A DNA stretch of 64,000 nucleotides from Oscheius dolichura (taxonomy: Eukaryota; Nematoda; Chromadorea; Rhabditida; Rhabditidae): the NCBI GenBank assembly GCA_932521035.1, contig OW051492.1:5952001-6016000 (forward strand), given 5' to 3'. Positions 1 to 15,312 of the stretch are shown here, in pieces. Made by a program: the position numbers and the translations under genes. The notes under the pieces were generated by a model, which was given only the letters and a program-made list of their open reading frames with translations, did no database searches and had not been told where the DNA came from. The first letter of the stretch is position 1; every line of letters begins with the position of its first letter.

Positions 1-440
1 AGAGAAGGAGACGAAGAACTGGGCGGTCGCTATGGCCCGGTGAAATCTTGACGAGGTTATGACTGGTAAACAATTGTCTGCCGGTAAAAACAATAAAATG
101 CACGTGGCGGAAACCGCTTTATGAGAAGGGAGCTGGGGCAGGAGGACAAAGGACTAGGTCGAATTTATGTCGGAAATGTTTTTAGAGACCGTAGTACTGT
201 AGTAGTCCCCACATTACAGATTCTTTTCGGCTACAGGTGGAATGACACTTGCAGCTGGTCATCTGAAAAGATTATTTACCGCGCATTTCGCGCGCGAAAA
301 GCGTTCTTGAAAATAGTGAAATGAAATGATTTTTTGTTTGTTTTCAGGGCTTCTGCTTTTCTGTTACTGGTTGACTTCATACATTTTGTATCGTTTATTT
401 ATATTGCATGTATTAAAAATAATATATAGTTGTACTTTAG
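1..440. other. 5' flank of the first gene, no gene seen
   Basis: I see no convincing coding exon here. Positions 1-330 have a mixed composition and 330-440 are very AT-rich. The stretch ends in a splice-acceptor-like run (tgtactttag) that abuts the G-alpha start codon at 441, so it may hold an outron or a 5' UTR intron. Confidence 0.5.
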
Positions 441-1853
441 ATGGGCTGCGTTCAAAGCACAGATATCGAGAGCAAACATAAATCCAAAAAGAAACATCAC
501 GAGGTTAGATTTCAGTTTTCTAACCGTATATTTTGCGCAGCTTTTGAACAAAAATCCAGAAATAAAGCTGCTTCTACTGGGAGCAGGGGAATCTGGAAAA
601 AGCACCATTTTAAAACAAATCAAAATTATTTATGACCATGGCTATTCGGAAGAAGAAAGAAGAAATCTTCGACATATTGTTTATGATAACACAATCCTGG
701 TAATCCATAATGCAGACTATATCAAATGTTTTAAAGTCAATGCTGATCATTCTTAATGCTATGGACAAACTGGATATCGAATATGTACATGAAACAAGCT
801 TCAGTGATGTCAACAAATTTTTCGACATTTACCAACACAGCGACGTCGTTTGTCGTAATGTTTTCCATTACTTTATAATTTAGGGAGTATTGACAAAAGA
901 ATTAGCAGTCATCATGAAACGCCTTTGGAATGATCCGGGGGTCCAAGAGTGTTACCATAGGTAATTGGTTATGAAATGCATATTTTCGGTTGCAGGTCTC
1001 GTGAATATCACTTAAACGATTCAGCTCCATATTACCTTAATAACTTGGAACGTCTTTGCATGCCGAACTATATACCGACAATGAACGATATCATTCGAAT
1101 TAGAACAAAAACTTCTGGTGTAGTCGAAAATAAATTCAGAATTGGTGACTTAAATTACAAGTGGGTTCGCCGACCAGAACCATGCTAAATTAATTTAGCG
1201 TAGTTGACGTTGGAGGGCAGCGTTCTGAAAGAAAAAAATGGTTGCACTGTTTTTCGGATGTTACTGCTATTATCTATTGCGTGTCGCTTAGCGAATATGA
1301 CTTGACGTTAGAAGAAGACGAAGGTCAAGTTCAGAATGTCGTAAATTTATCAACTATACATATTATTGCAGAACAGAATGATAGAATCTCTGAAGCTTTT
1401 CAATTCTATTTGTAATAATGCGTTATTTGCAACGACTCCTATTATTTTATTTCTTAATAAGGTATTGTTTTTAAACAGCCTATCATTATAGAGCTTCTAA
1501 GCGACACGCAATAGGTTTTCTGTTTTTAGGTAGACATTTTCAAGGAAAAGATTAAGCAATCACCGCTTTCTGTATGTTTTCCCGAATACAAAGGTTAGTC
1601 CTCAATGAATTTCAATTAAATCATTCAGGATCTGATCGTTGGGAAGAAGCCGCAGCATACATCAAGTTGCAGTTTGAAAGTATGAAAGATAATCCTGATA
1701 GAGTAAATTTTTTCTAATAACAAATATTTACACCTTTAGGATATTTACACTCAGTTTACGTGTGCAACAGATACCGAAAACATTAATTTTGTCTTTGAAT
1801 GTGTCCAAGAAATCATTGTTTCTAATAATTTGAAGGATATTCTTCTTATGTAA
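441..1853 (+). CDS. Divergent heterotrimeric G-protein alpha subunit (GPA-like)
   Basis: This is a GTP-binding alpha subunit that would relay signals from seven-helix receptors at the plasma membrane. Seen: it starts MGCVQS (Gly2 for myristoylation, Cys3 for palmitoylation). The P-loop GAGESGKST follows an intron at 504-540. Later come switch I (RTKTSG), switch II ([12 protein letters not shown]), the NK-D loop (FLNKVD) and the TCATDT guanine-specificity motif. About nine exons are separated by introns of roughly 25 to 68 nt. The C-terminus reads [10 protein letters not shown], so the cysteine at position -4 that pertussis toxin modifies in Gi/o proteins is absent and the receptor-contact tail is unusual. 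All nucleotide-binding residues are kept, so it looks functional. The intron at 1462-1529 contains an inverted copy of an upstream exon. Nematodes are known to carry expanded, sensory-neuron GPA families. Orthology to a particular GPA is not determined. A polyA signal aataaa lies near 1930. Confidence 0.92.
1274..1514. repeat. 18-bp inverted repeat pairing an exon with a downstream intron
   Basis: Exonic 1,274-1,291 (ctattgcgtgtcgcttag) is the exact reverse complement of intronic 1,497-1,514 in the divergent G-alpha gene. Confidence 0.9.
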
Positions 1854-2291
1854 AGGTAATCTTATTGTTTAAAAGCGTACGTTTTATTTTTTCAGATTCA
1901 TGCTCACTATTCTGGTGCAAATGCTAAAATAAAACGACCAATCTCAATTTATATTTCAACATATTATCAGTTGAATTTATTTGCCATTATTGTTTATGCA
2001 TAAATACACGTTTAATCAAATCATCCATTTCTTTTTCAAATTAGTTATACCTTCTATCAATACTAATTCATTCCATATTCGCAAATATGGAGCATTATAG
2101 AATAGCGAACAAATCTCTATTTCTATAACAATGTTTTGAATGTTCTGAACCGACGTTACGAAAACGCTCGTGAAATGATACGCATTAGGGGGGAGTAACC
2201 GCTCCAGCGTTTTTACTGAATCTATTCAACAGTTTTGCTCTTTTTCTACATTACTATAGCAATTTGTCTCGGTTTCAGATTTATTTCTATA
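1854..2291. other. Intergenic region between the G-alpha and ABCB7 genes
   Basis: AT-rich spacer with no coding signal. It holds the G-alpha polyA signal near 1930 and ends with a tttcag acceptor at 2278, 13 nt before the next start codon. Confidence 0.5.
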
Positions 2292-5082
<2,791 letters not shown>

Positions 5083-5362
5083 TTTTTTTCGCCAGTTTGC
5101 TCAGTGTTTTGCAGGGTATGCATTTTAACCTTACTTGCCTTGTACATTTCGTTTGTCTTTTTATACCAGAAAACATATTACTATGAGTATTTGATGAGTT
5201 GTGATATTCCTTAGAACCCGTGTAGAAATTGTTATTCATTGTTATTTTTTCTCGCTAAATTCATAAATAGATATTATATAATAGTTTGGTGTGAAATTTG
5301 CTGTTTTTTCATCAGACTTTACCTCCTTTACACTGTATGCAGTTTTTTAAATGTGGTTATAG

Positions 5363-5909
5363 ATGTCTGGCTGTTTCGACCAGCTGAATTGTCACTGTAA
5401 TGTCGACTTAGAAGGGAAGCGAAACGCTGTGGCTTCGGTAATCTCCAGTGTCTTATTTTTCTTCGCATGGTGGCTTATGATAGACACCGCAGCAGTTTAT
5501 TCGAAAGCAAGTCAGTTCAGATTAAATAACTTTTGTTTTCAAGGAAGACTGGACGAACGTCTACTTTATAATTACCGTTTCAAGTACTCTAGCTATGTTT
5601 ATGGTTAACGCTGTATCTAACAGCCAAGTGCGAGGAGAAAGCCTCAACGAAGGTCTTCTGGGAACAAAAGGTGAACAAAAACATTATTTATAGCTTTTAT
5701 TTTTAGGAGCTCGTCTATGGTTGATGGCCGCTTTTGTTATGAGCTTTGCCTCATTAGTAGCCGCCACCTGGATACTCTTCTCAGATTACGTTCTTCGTGC
5801 AGGTGGACATCAAGTTTGGCCTGGAGTTGCTCTCTTCCTTACCAACTTCATTATTTTCACGTCCAGCTGTGTATACAAATTTGGTCGCACCGAAGAAATG
5901 TGGGGGTAA
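5363..5909 (+). CDS. TMEM50: TMEM50-family four-helix membrane protein
   Basis: This is a small ER/endosomal membrane protein of the TMEM50A/B family, whose exact role is unsettled. Seen: it starts MSGCFDQLNC, followed by the conserved GKRNAVASVISSVLFFFAWW. Next come NAVSNSQVRGESLNEG and LGTKGARLWL, then two more hydrophobic helices, ending in the family-typical FKFGRTEEMWG. Three exons are joined by introns at about 5510-5551 and 5671-5706. The length (about 155 residues) and all landmark motifs match vertebrate TMEM50. A ttatag acceptor directly abuts the start codon. The gene lies 280 bp after ABCB7 and 203 bp before uS5m on the same strand, so co-transcription is possible. Confidence 0.93.
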
Positions 5910-6111
5910 ATGGTTATGAACCTTTCTCTTCTACGCTACTTATAACTTCTGTCTTTTATTCAGTAGTCTTACCTGTACATATGTCACATTTCCCAACTAT
6001 TTTGAATAAATATTTCTTTTATTTCGACCTATCTGTATCTGAGTAACGTGATCAGTTGCAATCAATTAGTACTTGCTCTCTTTTTATTTCTACTCTATCT
6101 GATATTTAGAT

Positions 6112-7717
6112 ATGGCGTCTCTAATACCATGGATGCAAGTACGTTCAAATACAGTAAATTTCTTCATGCGACGTAGGATTAGCATTCTAGTTTGATACAC
6201 TCCTTTTAGGTACACAAGGAGAGCTGTGGAAAACCTTAACAAGTGTTTCAAAATCAGGACAGAAAAAAGGGCGCAGAGCAACACGTCAGCCGGTTCGGCC
6301 TCTTCGTCAGTTCTACAGAATTGGATCAAGTACGGTCGTTAACCATATATTAGCTGGTTGGTTTTTAGGTCCGATGAAAGTGGCATATCCTGGCCTTAAT
6401 GCTCCATTAGATACCTCATTTAAAACCGAACCAGTCAATCTTGTTGAGCAAGACGACGAAGAGAAGAAATCTGCTTTAAATATTATTCGCACACGGCTGG
6501 AGGCCAGGGATGAGTATGTTTATCAGTTTATTGTTTATTGGTCTACCGTCCATAATATATGTAAAGCCTATTTTCAGTGTTGGCAAACGAAGGAATCGCG
6601 AAAAGTTGCATCCTTTGGAGCGCGGATTTAGTGGTACTCAATTGGTGGGTCAGAAGCTCGGTTCTCCTCCACCGGTAGATCAGGCAACGTTTGACGACTT
6701 TCAGTCATATTGTTTGGAGGTAAACTTATTAGTATTCGTGGCTAAATTAATTCCAGGTTAAACGAACTTCGAATATGACAAAAGTATTTGGGCGCGTGCA
6801 CACAATGTCGGCTCTTGTGATCACGGGGAACGGTAAGGGCTTGGCCGGATATGCAGTTGGAAAAGCCCCCATTCATCGAACTACTACAGCTATTATTAAT
6901 GGGATGAATATGGCTGCTCGCAAATTATTTTTTGTTGAATTGCTAGAAGACAGGACTATTTATCAAGATTTTTACGCTGAATGCCGTAACACTCGTGTTT
7001 TTGCACAGAGAAGACCTGCTGGCTTCGGTTTATTGTGCCATCCACGTTTGAAAAAGATTTGTGAAGTTAGTTAAACCATTTTCTAGAGGTAGTTTTTTTT
7101 TGTTTTCAGGTTGTTGGAATTAAAGATCTTTATGTAAAAGTAGAAGGGTCAACAAGGAATTACCTTGCTTTGACACATGCATTTATTACGGGGTTGTTAA
7201 ATCAAGAAACTCATCAACAGCTGGCTGAACGAAAAGGTTAAATTAAAAGCAGATAAATATTTAGCTATTGTTTTAGGACTCCATGTGGTAGAGATGTCTC
7301 CAAGCCGTCACTTTCTTCCTGTAAAAGTGGCCTCACCGATTACTACCGCGATGAAGACAGAAGATCAACTAGAAGCTATCGATAGGCTGAATTTGGATGA
7401 TTTCTATGGTGAAGGGCGGTATCCATTGCGAAAGCCGAAGCCTCTTCCATTTTATGCTAACCTTGAAGGGCATTTGGACGCGCAGTGGAGAAAGCATCCT
7501 TTCCGCAATCATGAAGATGTGGGTTTTATTATATATATTTCATAAAATTCTACTGTAGGTAATGGTGCGCCTTCTTGCTGATAATGTTGTTTCGCGCTGG
7601 ACACGTGATGCTCGACGTGCATGGGCAGTAGAGCGACATGAACGGGCTACTACTGGTGTTGAAACAATACCTCTTGGAATTGGTCTTTCAAACATAGTAC
7701 CAAAGAAAGCCGAATAA
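6112..7717 (+). CDS. MRPS5: Mitochondrial small-subunit ribosomal protein uS5m
   Basis: This is a structural protein of the mitochondrial 28S ribosomal subunit. Seen: after a short presequence, the first intron restores NFFMRRTQGELWKTL, like the start of animal MRPS5. Next comes a basic KKGRRATRQP stretch. The S5 RNA-binding fold begins at about FGRVHTMSALVITGNGKG with GYAVGKAP, and then the C-terminal S5 domain VVGIKDLYVKVEGSTRN, the NQETHQQLAERKGLHVVEM segment and a basic tail follow. The protein is about 430 residues, as in animals. A tatttag acceptor ends 2 nt before the start. Third in a co-directional set after ABCB7 and TMEM50; two of the three products are mitochondrial. Confidence 0.93.
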
Positions 7718-7956
7718 ATAGCGTTTAGTTTTTACGATTTTCTGTTCAGTTTGTTATTATTAGTCAAACCATAATTGTTATATACAGAATAAAATTGAAA
7801 ATTTTATACAATGTTGATGCATATTACAAACCCGAATATGACCGCAGTTATGCTTCTATAGCTAGGAAAGGCATGCTAGGGTGTTGCCTGGCAGTTATTC
7901 CCCATTTGGTGTGGTCTGAACCGAGGGCCGAGATTTTTTTCCTGTCAGTGAGAATC

Positions 7957-10407
7957 CTAAATAAGGCCCGGGGGTGGCCGCGCTCTGTTATTATCAATAA
8001 AAGTGGCGGATTCTGCAGAATAAGGTGTCCTTATGGTACCGACGCCTCCGCCCAGCCTTCTGTAACAACATTTTGTTGCCATCCATTATCCTACCTATAA
8101 TTCATGGATCCGTAGTGTTTCCAGAGATTGAACTCCTTATCAAAAACCTCCACACACTTCAAGTAGGTCGATCCGTCGAAACCTCCAACCTGCGGGCCCG
8201 GTTCAGATTTATTCTTAATTAAATAACAAACCGCATAAATTTTTTCATCGACAACTGCCAGGCCGACTCCTGACCGTCTTTTATTCATCGCGACGACCGG
8301 CGTCCATTCATTTGTAAAGGGGTTATATCTGCCAAGTCGCGAATAAGGGCAACGATAGGTAAACTAACTTTTCGGCTGAACTCAGCTCGGCCGTATCGTC
8401 CCTCCCCCCGACGGCATACAGATACGAGTCGTAGACGGCGGAGCCGAGGTGTTTCCTGCGGGTTGCCATGGACTTGACATTCTCCCATCTGCCCGCCCTC
8501 GGGTCGTATCTGAACAGGAAATAAGGCGATAATGGCGAATTAGATACCTCTCTACGGTGTTGAGGGGCATTGAACCGTCGGAGCCTCCAACTAAACGAAC
8601 AATTTTTAGCCGAACACCCGAGCCCTACCCGCGTAGAGACTGCCATTGAGGACCGAGACGGAGACCCCCAGCCGGCGACTGTTCATCGAGGCCACGGGGG
8701 ACCATTCGTTGCCCCGGGCGTCATAACTGAGACGGTGAGGGGAGGACGGGGAAGAGGCCTACCTTTCGACAATGTTGAGAGTAGAATTCCCATCCTGGCC
8801 ACCAACTGCATAGATGCAACCTGGCGGCGAGATTATAAGGAGTTGGAGATAGCTCTTACCGTTGAGGACAGCCACGCCGACGGATGTACGGCAGGTCGAG
8901 GTGGGGGCCACCTGCGTGTCCCACTGATTCGTCGCGGGATCATACCTGAAGGGTGGTCAGAGGAATTAGAAGAATGCCTACCTCTCGACACTGTTTAAGT
9001 AGCACGTGCCGTCATGCCCACCAACCGCGTAGAGTACCTGAAGCAGCGAGGGATAACTGGAAGACAAGGGGATACCCCGTCCAGGGCGGCTACCCCCACT
9101 CCGCAGCGTCTCTTGCTCATCGGCGCGACACATGTCCAGACGGGGATCTGCCGATCGGGGTCCATCATCTCGACACTGGCTATCGCGTCGCCACTGCACC
9201 ATCCGCCCACTGAACTTCTCCTTTTACCGGCACCCCCGATACCTACCGGCGTAAAGCACTTCCCTATAGCGGACGGGTTTCCGAGGTCGGGTACGCGGCC
9301 CTTGCATATTCGACCTCTCCAGGGGCAATAGCAGGTAGTTCTAAAAGCCCGTGATAAATAAAAGGATAAGGAGACAGACCTTGGCCTCGTCGACCAGGTC
9401 GCGGCTCTCTTGGTCGCCTTTGATCAGACTCTCCTCGCTGACGATGCTGACGATGAACTTGGGGTGGCACAGGGGCAGGCGGACATGTTCCAGGACCTAG
9501 GAGGTGTGGGCGGGGGAGAGAGGCTGCCCACCTTGGACAGGTGCTGTCGCCTCTTGGGGAGATCATAGCGGATCCACTGGATGGCGGCCGTGAATACCAT
9601 TTCCTCCGAGCGGACGTTGAGGTCCTCGCTGGACAGAATGTCTATCAGCTGGTTCAGCGGCAGCATCAGGAACTCCTCCGTATTAATCACTCCCTGAAAC
9701 AGTCCCCTTTTGAGAAGTTGCCGGTCCCTACGGAAAAGTTCTGGAGAGTGTAGCGGTCGGCACTCTTGAGGAGCTCTTTACAGGCGTGGGTGTCGGCGAA
9801 ATGCCGGATGCCGAGGCAGTTCGAAGGGTCCAATGCCTGTTTCAGATAGTCTGATGTGACCTCCTGGAATGGATGGAAATGGAGAAAAGATAAAGGGGAA
9901 AACGTACCTGAATCTCACAAATTTGGAGGAGACAAGCCGCGGGGAGGAGGAGTTGCACGTTGGTCTCCGTGATGGTGATCTCGCCGGAGTAACAGAAGTT
10001 GACCAGCGTCTCGAGGATGGAACACTCGATCCCGTGCATCTGGATCTCGACTGAAGGGGGAAATACTCGACGGCTAGAGAAAGGACTAACAGTCGCGACT
10101 CTCGGTCATTTCCGTGGTGAACATGGTTTTGAAGTAGTTGGACCAGGCGGCGAGGACGACCCGGTGGGCCGGGATGCGCGTCCCCTCCACCACGAGCACC
10201 ACATCACAGAATTTCTCCTCACTTCGTAGACTGCCCAACTGGCTGAGAAGAACCCGAGAATGGGAGGTGCTCTGGAGGAAAAATAATAGAAAAAAGAAGG
10301 AAGACACCTACAATGTGATGGTGGGGGACGGTGCTGGAACTGCCGGGGGTGTCGGCCGACGGATAGTCGGGGGAGATCGGCTGTGGCAACTCTACCACTA
10401 TCTCCAT
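7957..10407 (-). CDS. KLHL20: Kelch-like protein 20 (BTB-BACK-Kelch ubiquitin ligase adaptor)
   Basis: KLHL20 recruits substrates to a Cullin-3 ubiquitin ligase. Seen in order: a short acidic or proline-rich lead, then a BTB domain ([20 protein letters not shown]). A BACK domain follows ([35 protein letters not shown]). Six Kelch repeats come next, with recognisable YAVGG blades such as [47 protein letters not shown] and [10 protein letters not shown]. The end, [12 protein letters not shown], is diagnostic of KLHL20. Introns are about 35 to 40 nt, for example the one inside the last blade near 8190-8230. The first in-frame methionine after an upstream stop (10407) was taken as the start. The final residues after RLGGGVG differ from vertebrates. 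The gene lies in the first GC-rich block, divergent from TRAPPC10. Confidence 0.93.
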
Positions 10408-10763
10408 AAATTGATCGAAACCGCTCGAGTTATTTGGGAATATTCTCACGGAGGCGATCGTAAAATATAGAGCTGGGGTGGACGGCTTTCGGCACACTTC
10501 GCATTTTGGATCACACGTCACTCATCCTTCCCTACATTTGACCGACTTTTGAAGCTTATTTTCGACATTTTCCACCGAAACTCAGGTTTTATCCATATTT
10601 CTCAAAGAATCCTCTTCTTGTTTTCCCGATGATTGTGTGTCCGTTAGTGGTAATCGATCCTTTGTTTATCTCTGGCTGACCTTGTCCCGACCCGAACACT
10701 TCGTTCTCCCATAGGCCGAATAAAATTCAGCTTCTAGGTAATATGAACTGATTCCCCGTTGAA
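10408..10763. promoter_or_regulatory. Divergent promoter region between KLHL20 and TRAPPC10
   Basis: The 356 bp separate two genes transcribed away from each other, so both promoters are expected here. No core motif stands out. An upstream open frame on the minus strand reaches 10521 but begins with GTG right after a stop. Confidence 0.45.
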
Positions 10764-13700
10764 ATGGAGGGAAAATGGACCTCGGACCTCGCCACCATCC
10801 TCCGATCCCACAAATTGCCGTCCGTCTCGGTGACATGTAGGTGGACTGAGCCGACAGCCAACACGGGATTTAGGCAGGGGGGATGACTCCTCTTTCGGCC
10901 AGTACAAACACACCCTATCCAGTCAATTCACCCAGAATCCCGTCACCTGGAAGCGGTAAGACCTCTCCCTCTGTCTCAATATCTTCTCTCTTTCCAGGGG
11001 CAGCAAGGTCTTTCCCTACCGGCTGAGCTTCGCCCTGAAGTTCGTCCCCTTCGAGGACAGCCTCTGCTGGAATGCCGCCGCCCCCGACTACAAGAGATCC
11101 GCCTTCCTTCATCTCTTCTTCATCAATTCCATGGTATCCCTTTCCCTTTTTCCTTTCGATCATAACTTCTAGTCGGTGGATGAGTACAAGTCGCTGGTCC
11201 GACACCTGGTATCCGAATGGTTTGCTCAGGTATCCCCCTCCGCCTCCCCTCCCAGCCTCTCTTCCAGGTGAGCACACTACCCGATGTCCAGTGGCTGATT
11301 GTCGTCGACTCCACCCGGGCCAAGGAGAAAAAGAACCGCTCGACCCTGATGGACAAGATCCGAAGCGACTTTGCCAAGTTTCCCAACAGGTGGGCGATCC
11401 TCCTCTCTATTAATTTCCCTCTTCTCAGAGTTATTGAAGTATCCGAATCGGTAGAGCACGGCTCGTTCCCTCCCCTCGTCCAGGCTGTCCAGACCGGCAT
11501 CACGCAACATCTAGATATCATCGTCCAGAGTTGGGAGGCTCGTCTGGCCGTCAAAAAGGACCAGTACTGCGACGAGAACTGGAGCTTCGTCGAGTACTTC
11601 CAGCTCGTGGTAAACCTTCTGTCCCCCAGTTATCCCCAACGAGTTCAGGTGGACTTTGCCCGGCTCTTCTGGAGCCTCGGAGCACTGGAACACTCTCTTT
11701 CGATCATCGACGATCTCGACAGATTCATCACGATGATTACCCTCGAAGCGGCCGAGGATACCAGTAGGTTGAGTGTCCTCCCCCTCCTACAGCCTCCTCA
11801 TAGAAAGGGAATCCTTCTGGATAACCAAGTTCCGGAAGAGCGAGAGTTCCATCTGCCCCACAATTCGGACGATGCTCTCCCCCGGTCTTGAACTCCCCGT
11901 CTCCAGCTACCTTGGTTTGTGTCATCTCTTCCTCTACCAGAGCCAGTTCCTTCCAGATGCCCGTCACAATCTCCTCTGCCAGCAGTTCGTCCTTTGTCTC
12001 CACATGTACTACCTCCGGTCGAGGTTGCCTTCCCCCAGAACAGTTCTCACCCGGCTATTCCAGGTCAAAAGGAGCTGCCCCCTCGATTCGAGTCGACTTT
12101 GCCGCCCTTTTCCTGAAATACGCCCAACATTGCCAGATAGCCGTCTCCGAGCACACAAAACTTCTTGGGGTGAGCTTCTTCCTTTGAAATATAAAGACAG
12201 TCGATTCAGTTTGCGATCCCTCTGACACGTATCGCCTGCTGGACAATATTCCTCGTCGGAGACGCCCTCAACATCTGTGGACTGCTCTCCGACCCCACAA
12301 CCATCGCCGCGGCCACCTCCCCCCTGTGCCATCTTCTAACAGAACGCTTCAACGCCGTATGCCTTGTTTTGAATACTCTTTAACCATCGGAATCAGATGA
12401 TGTTCCTGAGCGAGGACGAAGGGCCTCTCGACTCGGGACTGGTTCCCTGGCTAGAGGGCAGCCACCTCGAGGACGGAAGCATACTGGTCGATGCTTTGAA
12501 AGACTCTTCCACTTTCAGTAACCAACTACAAAAAGTGAGACGTAAGAAAGAAAATGATGACAGAGTTTCTTCAGATCCACGACATAGCGTCGACGGTGCT
12601 GGTACAGAGTGGCCGACCGCGGATAGCCTCGTTCATCGGATGGCGGTTTGCCAAGTGGCTGAGGTGGGTCGACCCCGAGGGCAAGGCAACTTTTTCTTTC
12701 AGTGGAAAGGGGAAGACGGAACAGGCTCTGCCCTACAAAATGAGATATCTGACACGGCTCCTGGACGACAATGTCCGTTCCCCCATGGTCATCCAAATGG
12801 CCAAAGAAATTCTCCCCCAGCTCCATGAGGCGCGGGACCGTGCCCGCGTCCTTTCCTACCTCCTCCTGTTGTCTCTCAACGGCCCACAGGAAGAAGCCGC
12901 TACAGTTGCTGAACAATTTGTAAAAGTAGCCAGAGCCCCCGACCAACACATTCCGTAAGTCCCGTCTCCCCTCCCTGTTCAATTTCCCTCTCCAGCCTGG
13001 CACACATCACCCTGAAGGGTCTGTCCCTTCTCTCCGTCCGACTGAAGACGTATCCGAAGATTATACACCTGCCCCTGGATCAGCTCGTAATAGGTAGGAG
13101 AACTCTCTGCCACCATAATTCTCTTCAGAACTCGAAATCGACAATCATTTCCCCCTCGCTATGAAGTATTCCAACTGCAAACTGAGGCTAAAAGGGATAG
13201 ACTACACGATACTAACCAGAAATAAAGAACCCTCTTTCGAGCTGATCTACAGTGTGAGCCGGCCTCTTTTTCATCGAGAAGGGTGGTTTCAGACAATGGA
13301 GCAGGTGGCTCGCATGGTCTCTCCCAACTTCAATCGGCTGCGGGGCAGTCTCTCACCCGAGGAGTCCGGCCCCAAACCAGAGATTGCCATTCCAATTGGG
13401 GATGGAGAACTTCTACCTGGAAAGAACCTCCTGGTTTGAAGATTAGCTGTCTTATCTAATCCCACTTACAGAAATTTACCGGCGAGGCTAAGAAGAAGGG
13501 ATGTTTCATCTTTGACAATTTCGAGCTCCTCCTCCTCGGCGGGATAGTGGCCACTTTCGACACCATCGACCAGGGGAAAGAGCCGGTCATTGTCTGTATA
13601 GGAACCAATCCCCACAAAGCATGGGTCGAGGAGAGGGGAGGTAGGGCGGGCAGGAGACAGCAACAAGGCCAATGGTCAGATTATCTGGCTGGACTGGTGC

Positions 13701-15111
13701 AACGGATTGAGATCTCACTCGAGGCAGGGTGCAACCTGGACAAATCCGAACTTTTCATCGGCCCCAGTGGGGAAGAACACATCGAATTCATGGTCGGCTC
13801 TTGTGTACAGAATTTACAGTCTTTTCAGAATGCATCCGGCGAGTGGGCCAACAACGCAAAATACCCTGTGGCCGCCTTGAGCCACGGAGAGAAGACGATG
13901 CTCTCTGTTGAAGTCTACGTGAGGATGGACAGCCAGATGACGGAGTCGCCGGCAGTCAAAAGAGTCAAGGTAGGGGAATGAGAAAGGAGAGCAGCAGGAG
14001 GATAATTGCAGTTTCTCGTGGAGTGGGAGGATCGGAGCTGGACAATCGAGCTGCCGTTTGTAGCACTCTTCACCACCACGACAAGGATCAGCCAACTCGA
14101 GACACAGCAAGTTCCCTTTCGTCCGTTTATAACGAAGTTTAGCAATCTGCTCGAGATCGAGGTCAGCCGAACTCTGGCCAATGAGTGGAGTGTCGCCATC
14201 GAGTCGGCTCGGCTGGAAGTCGACGGCGACGATGGAAAGCCTCCCAGTTTGGGGAAACTCCTCAACACCGACCTCCAAGTATGTCTCCTTTTCTCTCACT
14301 TTACCAGTCCTTTCCAGGAGTTGTCTCCGAATACAGTCACCAACGTCGTCTTCCTCCTGCCCCTGGATGGAGATGTCCCCATCCAGCACACACTCTTCTT
14401 CGACTACCGTGTCAAATCCACCGTAACTTCGTCCTCCCACCTCATTCCTGTCTATTCCAGGACAATGACTTCAAGCTGTCTCGTCTGTTCAACTTCCAGA
14501 TGGGCCTGGAGATGCGAGTCCGCTCCGTCCTCTACGAGATCTGTACCCAAATGTTGTCCCAACAACCCGGGGCACAGCTGTGTCGCTCGGGGTCTCTCTG
14601 TGACTTGGTCGTGTCTCTGAGGTTCCCTCTCCCATTTCTGGCAACCCTTATTCTCTAGATCTCTGAAACATACCGTCGAGTTGCTGTATATTGTGCTGGA
14701 TGCTGACGCCAAGCTGTGGACCCTGAATGAGCGAGCCAAAGGTTTGTTTCCCCTCTTCCTCCGAGCTGTTCCTTTCCAGTGCTCCAAGTGAAGGAGTCCG
14801 GGCTGGGCCAGATCGTGTTCAGTGTCGTCCCCTGTACAGCCGGCTTCCTCCCGTTCCCCTCGGTCTCTGTCTATAGCTGTGTCTCCGTCGGAGTGGGTTC
14901 TCCCCCACCCCTTTCATCATCCCCTTTCCAGCCGAAGAATGCCGACGGTACGTATTCCGAGGGAATGGATGTCCTCCCCGGCTCGCCGCTCATCTCCTTC
15001 CACCGCACCGCCGGCAAACAGATCCGAGTTCTCGGAGCCAGCCAGGGTTCCCAGCGCCTGGAGGAGAAGAAGGCCGGCCTCAAGCAGAAATTCGTGAAGC
15101 TCTTCGACTAG
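10764..15111 (+). CDS. TRAPPC10: TRAPP II complex subunit 10
   Basis: TRAPPC10 (Trs130 in yeast) is a large subunit of the TRAPPII tether and exchange factor acting at the Golgi. Seen: the N-terminus matches the family pattern, with YKHTLSSQFTQNPVTWKR, then VQWLIVVDSTRAKEKKNRS, a DKIRSDF block and ENWSFVEYFQLV. Next come DFARLFWSLGALEHSLSIID and later helical solenoid exons. The C-terminal half is beta-rich, and the last exon ends KLFD. About 17 exons are separated by introns of 28 to 45 nt, with pyrimidine-rich acceptors such as ctctcttccag. The total of about 1200 residues fits the family. Codon use is strongly C-ending, as elsewhere in this GC-rich block. The start follows from an open frame through the first three exons. 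The next gene, on the same strand, begins 200 bp downstream, and an aataaa lies near 15170. Confidence 0.85.
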
Positions 15112-15312
15112 TCCCCCTGTCTGTACATATCCGCGTGTCTCTCCCCTACGGTTCCCCTCTGTGATAGCACAATAAATCGCTTTCTCTCCCCTTGTTCCTG
15201 TCCATTTCCACCAGGCTTTCCCATGCTATTTTGTCCTTTTCCTATGGAACCCCACAAAGGTGACCCTTTCTCCGCTTTTTTAATAGCCACAGTTCATTTC
15301 AGAAACGCATGT

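Noticed and set aside
7790-7956. Possible small polymerase III RNA ending in a T run near 7935
   Set aside because: No match to tRNA, U6 or other snRNA patterns that I could recognise, and the stretch is explained as 3' UTRs of two converging genes.
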